64,000 nucleotides of DNA from Pachypanchax playfairii (taxonomy: Eukaryota > Chordata > Actinopteri > Cyprinodontiformes > Aplocheilidae). The stretch's first letter is position 1. Each line of letters begins with the position of its first letter. Made by a program: the position numbers and the translations under genes. The notes below the pieces were generated by a model that did not search any database, was not told the origin of the DNA, and worked only from the letters and a program-made list of their open reading frames with translations. Of the stretch, positions 38,331 through 50,300 are shown piece by piece. Location of the stretch: NCBI GenBank assembly GCA_006937955.1, contig SSNP01000043.1, positions 2,065,746 to 2,129,745 on the forward strand, read 5' to 3'.

Positions 38331-41300
38331 GTAAGTCCTCCCGACCCCCGTCTTAGCTTAAAGCTAAGTAGCTGTCATTATATTTATCGATAACTTTTAG
38401 AATTGTAGCTATCACTCCTTGGTAAATATTAAAAAATGTCCTAAAATCATGTGTGATGGTCGCGCCAAGGTAGAAATGTTTCAACTATTTTTAAAGCCGC
38501 AGTCGCGTGAGGTTTCATAGCTGTATCAGTAAGTTAATGTTCAAGGACACCGCACCTGATCGGAATTGATCGAATTAACCATTAATTGTTCCGAGTCGCT
38601 GTAAAACTGTTTAGTTTTCTTTCTAGCTGCAGCTTAAAAATACTGACAGCATGTGTTTCTGACAGATAAAAGGTTCTACAGGGAGAGGAAATCATTTCTG
38701 TGCATTGATGGGTCAAAAATGATTCCGTTCGAGCAGGTAAACGATGATTACTGCGACTGCACAGACGGTTCCGACGAACCAGGTAATTATCTTCTCTTTT
38801 AATTCACCTAAACCAGGGGTGGGTTCGTCCAGGGCCACTATTGTGCAGTTTCTAGATGTTTCCCTGCTTCAACACACCTGATTCAGATGAACGAGTCGTT
38901 AACAGGCTGCAAGAATTGCTAAGGGTTTGAATCAGGTGTTGCAGGAAAGTGGCCCCTGAGGGCCTGAAGTCAGACAGTTAAACATACATCAAACTTACAG
39001 CTTTCTTTTAATAACACTTACTATACGTATAGATTAATTCCAGTTCCAGGTGAGTCAGACAATATGAAATTTAGAGAAGTTCTCTTTTTTTATTCACTAA
39101 AAATATCCCTGCAAATGTAAAGCAGGGATCTAAAATGTATTGATATCAGGATTTTTTGTTCCAGCCACCCGTCGGGGGTCTCTAAAGAGCCACCTGGCTG
39201 TTAGTTTATTTAGATATTTGGGGGAATGACGTATATTCCACATTTCTTACATCATTAAAAAGGAATCCAGATGTTGAACATCAGCATCTCAACTAAACTC
39301 ATGTAGAGATCTATGATCTGTATTTCTGGTGTAGCAAAAATCAAGTCAAAATATTCAGTTTACAGATGCTGCTATGTTGTATTTTTAGGATCAGGGTCTG
39401 CATACTCCAGATGTGAGGCTGCACATCTGCATACAATCAAGGTGTTCTCAAATTACAAATACATGTATTAGAGGAGTGTATTTATTTGTTTTTTATTGAT
39501 GAAAATGTCCCACCTGTTTACATGGAGGGGGCGGGACTTCAAACTTACACTGCAGCCAGCTACTAAGGAGCGCTAATTTTCTTTTAGGTGTTACTCACCT
39601 GTGTCAAGTTAGAAATAACATCAAGACTTATAGCTGTGACGCACTATAAAATATGTGTATATATATAATTTTTTTTTTTTTTACAGTAACTAGATTGTAG
39701 TTTGGAGTTTAAATGAACTTTTCTCTGGACTGTTTCCGCAAATGTCAAATGTGATGCTCAGATTTTATCCCCTTTTAACAGATTATTCAGATTAATATGT
39801 TGCTCCACACCTAAATGAAAGGTTTATCTGCAGATACTCACTTGAACATTTTCTGCTGAGTTTACAGGATTGTGGTTGTTTCTTATCTGATACATATCCG
39901 ATTTTTTGGCATCAATCTGAACCGCCAGGTTGCTTCTATACGACCTGTATGTCATCAATATATGACATACGTGACTATTTTGCGTCGAGGACGCGGGAGC
40001 AAAATGCAAACAACAACAACAATTGTAAACGCAGAGAACAGTCAATGGAGAGAAACTGAAGTGTCTGAGTTAATTAATATTTGGAGAGACAACTCTGTTT
40101 AGGTCAAACTCAAAGGGTGTTATCGGAACCGCACGGTTTTTGAAAACATTTCCAAAGAAATGGCCGAATGGGTTTAAACTAACCTGGCTCAAATGCCAAA
40201 GAAAAATGAAAAGTCTCCGAGCTAAATATGTGTGTGGTGTCACTGTTCCTTCTGTTTCTTCTGCACATGCGTGGCACATTTAAGACGCATTCCGTTCAGA
40301 CAGCAAGTCACGTTCAGGTCGCATTTCACTGGCAACATGAACGACCTTGCAAAAAGATTGGTTCAGATGCAATCAGAGGCAGAATTCTGCAGATCAAGAA
40401 TAGATTTCGCAAAATATACAATTCTCAGTTCCTAGAAAATTAAAAAGTGTAATTAATATATATAGATGGGAATCTACATTAACTTTGTCTGGCTCAAACA
40501 AATGAACACAACAAGGTTTATGTCTTTGTTGCGATTGAAATATTTCCATGTTTTCTGGAGACGAGGTCTGCAGTATGTGGTCGGCTGAAAGGGTCGTTAA
40601 TTAAACGGTGCTGTAGCCGACATCAGTATAAGCACCATAATGACCCTCTTAACCCACTAGACACAAAGAGAGCAGAGCAAGGAATAGATTAATGACACCA
40701 AACTGAATCAGAATCAAGTGTCGGACCACAGTTTGTGTTTCTGATGCAGGATAATAAAAAACAAAAAGGTACCAGATTTCAAAACAGATATGAGAAAGCA
40801 GCAGCTTTAAAGTTAGTGTAGACTTTTTTCTTTAAGGTCTGTTTTGTACTAATGACAACCTCACTGGATGGTCTTTACTCCCTCCTCCTTACGAGGGATG
40901 GAGTGTGATATGTTCTAGGGGTGCAGCGATACAATTTTTTTTCAAACCGACTGGATCTGAGTACTTGCCAGTACCGAGTATTGATGGAGATACTTCTATC
41001 ACACAAAAAATGCAGTCAATTGAAAACAAGTTTTTTTTTTTTTCTCTGCTTTTTACAACAAATAATAGTAAACGTGATTAAAAAATAAAAATAACTACAA
41101 AACTAAAATTTCAAGTGAAAAATAAAAATTTTCTGTGAAATTATTGCAGAGTTTCCACATGTTATGAATTAATTTATAGTATTGAATAACTAACCGATAC
41201 AAGTACATTAGAATGGTATCGGCCCCGATACGAGTAATGTACAGTGGGGCAAAAAAGTATTTAGTCAGCCACCAATTGTGTAAGTTCTCCCACTTAAAAA

Positions 41301-44300
41301 GATCAGAGAGGCCTGTAATTTTCATCATAGGTATACCTCAACTATGAGAGACAAAATGAGGAAAAAAAAATCCAGAAAATCACATTGTCTGATTTTTAAA
41401 GAATTTATTTGCAAATTATGGTGGAAAATAAGTATTTGGTCACCTACAAACAAGTAAGATTTCTGGCTTTCACAGACCTGTAACTTCTTTAAGAGGCTCC
41501 TCGGTCCTCCACTCGTTACCTGTATTAATGGCACCTGTGTGAACTCGTTATCAGTATAAAAGACACCTGTCCACAACCTCAAACAGTCACGCTCCAAACT
41601 CCACTATGGCCAAGACCAAAGAGCTGTCAAAGGACACCAGAAACAAAATTGTAGACCTTCACCAGGCTGGGAAGACTGAATCTGCAATAGGTAAGCAGCT
41701 TGGTGTGAAGAAATCAACTGTGGGAGCAATTATTAGAAAATGGAAGACATACAAGACCACTGATAATCTCCCTCGATCTGGGGCTCCACGCAAGATCTCA
41801 CCCCGTGGGGTCAAAATGATCACAAGAACGGTGAGCAAAAATCCCAGAACCACACGGAGGGACCTAGTGAATGACCTGCAGAGAGCTGGGACCAAAGTAA
41901 CAAAGGCTACCATCAGTAACACACTACGCCGCCAGGGACTCAAATCCTGCAGTGCCAGACGTGTCCCCCTGCTGAAGCCAGGACACGTCCAGGCCCGTCT
42001 GCGGTTTGCTAGAGAGCATTTGGATGATCCAGAAGAGGATTGGGAGAACATCATATGGTCAGATGAAACCAAAATAGAACTTTTTGGTAGAAACTCAACT
42101 TGTCGTGTTTGGAGGGGAAAGAATGCTGAGTTGGATCCAAAGAACACCATACCTACTGTAAAGCATGGGGGTGGAAACATCATGCTTTGGGGCTGTTTTT
42201 CTGCAAGGGGACCAGGACGACTGATCCGTGTAAAGGAAAGAATGAATGGGGCCATGTATCGTAAGATTTTGAGTGAAAACCTCCTTCCATCAGCAAGGGC
42301 ATTGAAAATGAGACGTGGCTGGGTCTTTCAGCATGACAATGATCCCAAACACACCGCCCAGGCAACGAAGGAGTGGCTTCGTAAGAAGCATTTCAAGGTC
42401 CTGGAGTGGCCTAGCCAGTCTCCAGATCTCAACCCCATAGAAAATCTCTGGAGGGAGTTGAAAGTCCGTGTTGCCCAGCGTCAGCCCCAAAACATCACTG
42501 CTCTAGAGGAGATCTGCATGGAGGAATGGGCCAAAATACCAGCAACAGTGTGTGAAAATCTTGTGAAGACTTACAGAAAACGTTTAACCTCTGTCATTGC
42601 CAACAAAGGCTATATAACAAAGTATTGAGATTAACTTTTGTTATTGACCAAATACTTATTTTCCACCATAATTTGCAAATAAATTCTTTAAAAATCAGAC
42701 AATGTGATTTTCTGGATTTTTTTTCCTCATTTTGTCTCTCATAGTTGAGGTATACCTATGATGAAAATTACAGGCCTCTCTGATCTTTTTAAGTGGGAGA
42801 ACTTACACAATTGGTGGCTGACTAAATACTTTTTTGCCCCACTGTATATTAGTAATATTTCCATAGTGGTTTTGAGCAGCGTATTTGGGGCTCAGGTGGA
42901 CTGTTACCTGTGACGTAGGGCGAGCATCATCAAGCATGGTGTGATCATGTTTCGAGTTTGGACCTTGAGTATGTGGAATATAGCAGGACAAACTATTACT
43001 ATTCCACTGAAGGAGGGTTTTCTGTGATCGAGGCAGAATAAACCTGCAGTCGTGGCTTGGAGATACTTTTCATCACACTGTTTATTTTCATTTAGTTCAA
43101 CACTCTGACCTCTTTTCTTTGGTCTATGCAGGAACCTCAGCGTGTCCTCAAGGCCGGTTCTACTGCTCCAACCTGGGTTTCCGCCCGCACTACATCCCGT
43201 CATCACGAGTCAATGATGGCATCTGTGGTAAGAGTTTAAACATGACGTTCATGATGCTGCCACTTCTTTTTTTTTTTTTTGGTTTGTCGAAATTGACTTA
43301 AAAAAATGAAAAACAATATGTCTGTAATAAATGCACAGATCCAGATGTCCTGCTCTTTTCTAAAGCGTTTGCTATTATCCGTCTCTTTCTCTCTAATACA
43401 CTCATGATACTCTGATGTCTGCCCTCTTTTTCAACATGGCAGTAGCGTTAGCACACATGCAGCCTTTAAAAGTGAAGAACGAGGGATGGCGAAGGAGTGA
43501 GGGAACCCCACTTGCCTTTTCACACCTCGAAGGTCGCCACTTAAAACCCAACACATGGTTGTCTCAGCAGAGAGCTTTTCACTGGCACTGCCGCCCTTCT
43601 TCTTCTATTTATTTATTTTAAAGAGATTTTTGGGCTGTAGAAGCTCTCGTTCTGCCGGTCACCAATGGGGTTCTGGATAATTGAGGAATTTCCCACTGTG
43701 GCTGCTCTCCTGGTGAAACATCTGAGGAAAAGCCAGATCAGAGCACTTGCAGCCCACCATGCAGCTGATATTATAAGAGGCTGATGTCAAGAGATCCTCT
43801 GCGAACCAGGGAGAGAGAGAGAACGTGTAGGCACAAAGAGTTTATTCTTTATTTTTAAAGATGGAAAAGTCTGTGACCACATCAACAGTATCTGTCTACA
43901 GATAGAAGTGCGATATGAGATGCTATGTGCAGATGTTTGATGCACACAATATCAGTTAGAATCAGCTATATGGATTTCAGATCTTATCTTGACATTTTTT
44001 GTTTTTTATCGCAACAATTCAGGATCATCTTTCTAATGCTAAACCACAAAGTCGCAGAATTGCGACCTGTTACCCCCTATATGGTTTGGTATGAGGGTAA
44101 AGAGTTGTTGACGTCCATGTTTTTAAACAAATTGCTCAGTATATGAATACCATATATGCAAATATTTTTGCGATTAAAAATTACCGCAAAAACCGTGAAC
44201 TGGTCAAATCCATTGCAAACTTTATTACACGTCAACATTAACTTCCACTGATCCCTCAATCACTCACACCACAGCAATGGCAGCCCGCCAACTGAGCGTT

Positions 44301-47300
44301 ACGAGCAGTGATGGGCAGTAACGCATTAAAAGTAAGAGTTACTGTAATCCGATTACTTTTTTGAGTAATGGGTAAAGTAAGGGATTACAGTGGCAAAAAA
44401 GTAATTGAACTGCTGTTACTTCCGCGCAAGCAGTCAGCGTTACTACGTTAGTTAGTTGAGCAGAGCGCGTCTCATAACAGTGACGTATAACGTGCGACGT
44501 CCACAATAAAAAACAACAGACAACAATGGAGCGTGGGATAGCGCACGACCATTCAGTGTTTGATGGTTGGAAGTATTGGCACTACTTTCAGTTTGATTCT
44601 GTAAAGAAAAAACAACAAAAATTGTGTCCGTTACACTCTGTTTTGGAAGGAAACTTTTTTTATCTACAGCAAAAAGCTCAACTTCCAACCTGAGCAAGCA
44701 CCTAGCTAACCGGCATGGGAATGCGAAGCTCGCTGAGAGTCCGACTGATATGACAGCTGCAGCTGCAGCTGCTTTCTAAATGGATTACCAGTAATGTCAA
44801 TGATTGATACGATGTGGAGAATAAAGATGGCGTAGTGCTGGAAAGTTTGCTTTTTCTGCTCAATCAGTCCTACGCATCTCAATCCAGGTGCTAGCCTTAC
44901 TAACATTTCAGCCAGTGTCGTACACCACGACTCATGTTGAAGTTGCGTTGTTTTGAAAGACTCGTATCAGGCCTCAACTGCGAACCTTCTTATTTGCGTA
45001 AATGTACCTTAGGACCCCAACTGCTAAATATTTTAGCCATGAAAATATTTGCGTATATGGAAACATACGGAGTCATTTAAAGGAAGTTTAATTTAAAATG
45101 GACTTATGAAGTTGGGAACTATGGCCAAAAGAAGCAAGAGAGGGAGAAAATGTTGAAGCAGCTATATTGCAGTTATATTGTTTTCACTTACTGGTGATTC
45201 CACCATGTTACGGTACTTGAATGAACTGCGGACCAGTGTCTTGCACTTGGTCGTCTTCTGGGGCTGGCGTGTTTCAAAACCTGGGGGGGGGGGGGGGGGG
45301 GNNNNNNNNNNGGGGGGGGGGGGGGGGGGGCGTTGCTTAGGTATTCTACCCGACGGGAGGGGCTGAGAGTTCTGTGACTTTGTTGACAGTCTAAGCTAGC
45401 CAATTTGAAATCAGGAATATCGGCTTTTACAGAAACAAAAGATGCAGCGTCGTTGGTGAGGGGGTGGAGCTTGTGGTGGGACGTCCTCTTCTTCACCAGC
45501 TAGTTTGATCTACAAAAGATCAGTTAGCAAACATGGTTACTCAATCACAAACTGACACTGAGTGCTGAACGTAGAGCTAAATATCAGAACATATCACCTT
45601 ATGTTAAGTCACATCGTCAAACTAGTGTTTTTTTATTTGTACTTATTGATGTTGCATTTTATTCAAAAACAAGTCAAGTGTTTAATTTTTTACCAAATTT
45701 CTCAAATTAAATCAACATAAAGATCATATGTAATGCAGAAAACAGAAGAATCTCATTTTTTGTGGCTTTTAATCCTCTGCATCAGATTGTTTACTTCTCT
45801 TCGCTGTCGTATTACGTTTTCTCGTGCGTGTGCACTGGATCGGTTTCTCTGTGTCTCTTACAGATTGCTGCGACGCCTCTGATGAATACAACAGCCACGC
45901 TCGCTGCCAGAACACTTGCTGGTCAGTTGAATCCTATCTGAAATTTCAGTATTTATAAAAACAACATGAAAAGAGTGTAATTATTTCTATAAAGAAACTG
46001 ATATTAAAGCCAGTAAAAATACAACAGAGCATCTTAGGCTGTTTATTTTTATTAGGTGTTTTGTGAAGGATGGATTGAGAAGTGCACTGTCATCAGGGGT
46101 GAATTACTTATTGTGCCACCAGGGGGCAGAATGTCACTAGGATGTTGTTCCATGTTTACTCCAGTCATAGTATTTCATGTGGAGTAAACCTGACTCACAA
46201 CCTCATGTATAAATGTTCCTCATCATCCAAAGAGGCTTTTTTTCTTGCAGATAATATTTGCCATCATCTTTTCTCTAACACATTGCAAAGTTTGACCGCA
46301 ATAATAAGATGTTAAGAAGAAAACCGCCGCGTGGACGTACTCTTGTTTGTTTCATTCATGCAAGTGGTGTCTGTCTTTTAGGTTCTCACATGCTGAAATT
46401 GTTTTTACCAGACTTTAAAAGATTTGGATTCCTGCTGCATCGCAGGCCCTTAAAAAAGAAAAGAAAAGAAAAAAGATTGCAGCGTCTCTGTGAGCCTGTC
46501 GCCATGGTGGCTGGTGGAGGTTTTCTCATTAATGATGTGTCCCTTTGCTTGCTCACCTCCTCTTTCCTCCAGGAATCTGGGACAGAAAGAAAGGGCGTAC
46601 GTGGAGGGGCAGATGAAGACCTTGGATGAGGGTTTGCGACTCAAGCAGCAGCTGATTGAGGAGGGAGTGCTGCTCTGGAGGGAGAAGCAGGTATTTTTTT
46701 TTTTTCTTTTGCGAAAGGAATAAACAATGTAAAGTAGCTGCAACAGAAAGAAGCAATAATCAAGGTCTTCCATGTTTTTATTTTTGATCCATTTTCAACT
46801 TTCTCACCTCAGATTTACACAAAAAGTGTCCTGGAGTAAGAAGTTCCAAAATACCCCACATGCTGTATTTCATTAAAATTAAAGATAAAGCAGAAATGAA
46901 GCAGAGAAAGAGACGTCGTTAGATTAATAGAACAACATCATAACTTGAATATAAACTTGACTTTTACAGGCAGGTTTTTAAATAAACAAGTAGAAAACAA
47001 AACAAACAAAAGCCACCTGTTTAATTATAAAAATAGGCCCGAGGTCAAAGGTTAAACTTGTTACACATTTGTAGAGGAAAAGTATGAAGAGTCAGAGTAA
47101 ATCTTACACATGGTGGATTCCTCTTCATGCTGATGCTGCTTTATCTTAAACAAGTGCCCTTAAAATGACGATAATTTGTAGCAGCTGTTTGAAGATATTG
47201 TTTGTTGTCATTCTCTTCTGCACATTGAATTAACTTTTGCCACTGTGTGCGTTCTGGTGCTGCCGCATCGCCACTGAAGTGGTATCACCTGGCTAACGCT

Positions 47301-50300
47301 TGAGGAACGGGGACACTGAGGTTAATTTGCTTTATTTTATTTCATAAAAAAAAATGTGCTGAATTCCGAGGATTTCTATTCTAAGTGAGCAGCTTGTGCT
47401 CTGCGGTGCTGCTTTAGCATGTGTGTTCTCAGCACCTGCTGCTACATACGTCTGTTGTGCTGTCGGCGCCAGTTTCCGACACCGACCTTAGCTTCTTGTG
47501 GAGTTCCTTTTTCCCTTTTAGAGAAAAGATTATTAAATCTATCAGCCAAACAAAAGCTGTTATCGTCATCAGTATCTTTTGGACATACAAGTTTGATTTG
47601 GTTATCAGATGATAAGTCACAAATATTTTCCTCCTTGACATTCTGTGTGTTTAAGATGTTACTGACTAAAATCCAAACCAGGTCTGGACAACAAGGTCAG
47701 TGAGAGTCCATCAGATTGACCCGGTGCATTATTCGCACGCAGAGTGAAAATCTAATTCTTGGTGTATAAAATAATCTTGGATTTATCACAGGTAGGCCTG
47801 GTGATATACTTATTTGTACCGAAAACCAGTGTTTATTTTGGTTATGATATGAATTTTTCACATATCAGTGAACAGCTTAAGCTGGATTCCTACTAACGCA
47901 GCTCCGACGTGTCGGAGACATGCACCGCCATGATATGACGTTGTATGGGCTCTCCAATTGCTTCGGGTGGTCGGTTGGAGTCCAGCTCTATTTTATTTTT
48001 TTGTCGCGTCGAATGACGCACGTCTGTGATTGGTCAGCCAAACAACCCAACATCATTTCCGGCACGACGTAACTTTCCTTTTGTAAACAGCGCAAGTGTT
48101 GACAGTCTTGAAGACAAATACAGTGGGGCAAAAAAGTATTTAGTCAGCCACCAATTGTGTAAGTTCTCCCACTTAAAAAGATCAGAGAGGCCTGTAATTT
48201 TCATCATAGGTATACCTCAACTATGAGAGACAAAATGAGGAAAAAAAATCCAGAAAATCACATTGTCTGATTTTTAAAGAATTTATTTGCAAATTATGGT
48301 GGAAAATAAGTATTTGGTCACCTACAAACAAGTAAGATTTCTGGCTTTCACAGACCTGTAACTTCTTTAAGAGGCTCCTCGGTCCTCCACTCGTTACCTG
48401 TATTAATGGCACCTGTGTGAACTCGTTATCAGTATAAAAGACACCTGTCCACAACCTCAAACAGTCACGCTCCAAACTCCACTATGGCCAAGACCAAAGA
48501 GCTGTCAAAGGACACCAGAAACAAAATTGTAGACCTTCACCAGGCTGGGAAGACTGAATCTGCAATAGGTAAGCAGCTTGGTGTGAAGAAATCAACTGTG
48601 GGAGCAATTATTAGAAAATGGAAGACATACAAGACCACTGATAATCTCCCTCGATCTGGGGCTCCACGCAAGATCTCACCCCGTGGGGTCAAAATGATCA
48701 CAAGAACGGTGAGCAAAAATCCCAGAACCACACGGAGGGACCTAGTGAATGACCTGCAGAGAGCTGGGACCAAAGTAACAAAGGCTACCATCAGTAACAC
48801 ACTACGCCGCCAGGGACTCAAATCCTGCAGTGCCAGACGTGTCCCCCTGCTGAAGCCAGGACAGGTCCAGGCCCGTCTGCGGTTTGCTAGAGAGCATTTG
48901 GATGATCCAGAAGAGGATTGGGAGAACTTCATATGGTCAGATGAAACCAAAATAGAACTTTTTGGTAGAAACTCAACTTGTCGTGTTTGGAGGGGAAAGA
49001 ATGCTGAGTTGGATCCAAAGAACACCATACCTACTGTAAAGCATGGGGGTGGAAACATCATGCTTTGGGGCTGTTTTTCTGCAAGGGGACCAGGACGACT
49101 GATCCGTGTAAAGGAAAGAATGAATGGGGCCATGTATCGTAAGATTTTGAGTGAAAGCCTCCTTCCATCAGCAAGGGCATTGAAAATGAGACGTGGCTGG
49201 GTCTTTCAGCATGACAATGATCCCAAACACACCGCCCGGGCAACGAAGGAGTGGCTTCGTAAGAAGCATTTCAAGGTCCTGGAGTGGCCTAGCCAGTCTC
49301 CAGATCTCAACCCCATAGAAAATCTCTGGAGGGAGTTGAAAGTCCGTGTTGCCCAGCGTCAGCCCCAAAACATCACTGCTCTAGAGGAGATCTGCATGGA
49401 GGAATGGGCCAAAATACCAGCAACAGTGTGTGAAAACCTTGTGAAGACTTACAGAAAACGTTTGACCTCTGTCATTGCCAACAAAGGCTATATAACAAAG
49501 TATTGAGATTAACTTTTGTTATTGACCAAATACTTATTTTCCACCATAATTTGCAAATAAATTCTTTAAAAATCAGACAATGTGATTTTCTGGATTTTTT
49601 TTCCTCATTTTGTCTCTCATAGTTGAGGTATACCTATGATGAAAATTACAGGCCTCTCTGATCTTTTTAAGTGGGAGAACTTACACAATTGGTGGCTGAC
49701 TAAATACTTTTTTGCCCCACTGTATGTCCGCATTAAAAGAGGTCTGAAGGGCAGCAGTGGCGATGCCGGTGGCTATAAAGTCCCTGCTTTTTATTTATTC
49801 CTCTCATGGTTGGAACCACACATAAACCATCAGGAGACCTCTAAGTACGGAACGCACCTCCTGCTGTCCTGGTGGAGAATTTCTTTGCAACAGGGTCGGG
49901 GTAGTATGAACACAAACTGGCTCCGTCAGTACGCTGCCGTGTGGGAGCACATTTACTTTGCGTAAGCATGAATCCAGCTTAAGACAATGTCTGGAACTTT
50001 GGCAGTGGGAACGTATTTCTGCGGTGACCGATTTCGATGCTACACTCACGTGAAAAATAAAGTTTTGAATAAAGAATGGCTTCCGGGTGGGGCTGTAACA
50101 GCGACACAAAGATCACTGACCCAGAACAACTTATTCCAAAAAGAGGAGCCACATCTATAGTCTGGAATTTCTTCAGCTTCAAAAGGTCGAACTTGGACCA
50201 AACAACCGGTAGCAATAAAACTAGCATTTACTGCCCCCTATTGGCAATCATATTTTGCAGAGACTGTGCAACAAAAATATGGTTCTGTGCATATGACAGT

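Larger units (their letters stand above)
47881..49978. mobile_element. Harbinger-like element (family D) split by Tc1 copy 2
   Basis: The ends GCTGGATTCCTACTAACGCA and TGCGTAAGCATGAATCCAGC are imperfect inverted repeats flanked by TTAA (47877-47880 and 49979-49982). Without Tc1 copy 2 the element would be about 494 bp. On its right side about 49780-49880 reads FYLFLSWLEPHINHQETSKY, which resembles the start of PIF/Harbinger transposases (F..L...V.PHI..Q.T). TTAA is not the usual Harbinger target (3 bp TWA), so the superfamily is tentative. Confidence 0.55.

Noticed and set aside
41659..42255. 198-codon antisense frame in Tc1 copy 1 (and its twin at 48537-49133)
   Set aside because: It overlaps the transposase on the opposite strand, is identical in both copies only because the elements are, and matches no family.
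45178..45496. Poly Gly / poly Pro frames across the N gap
   Set aside because: They read through a homopolymer of unknown length and undefined bases.
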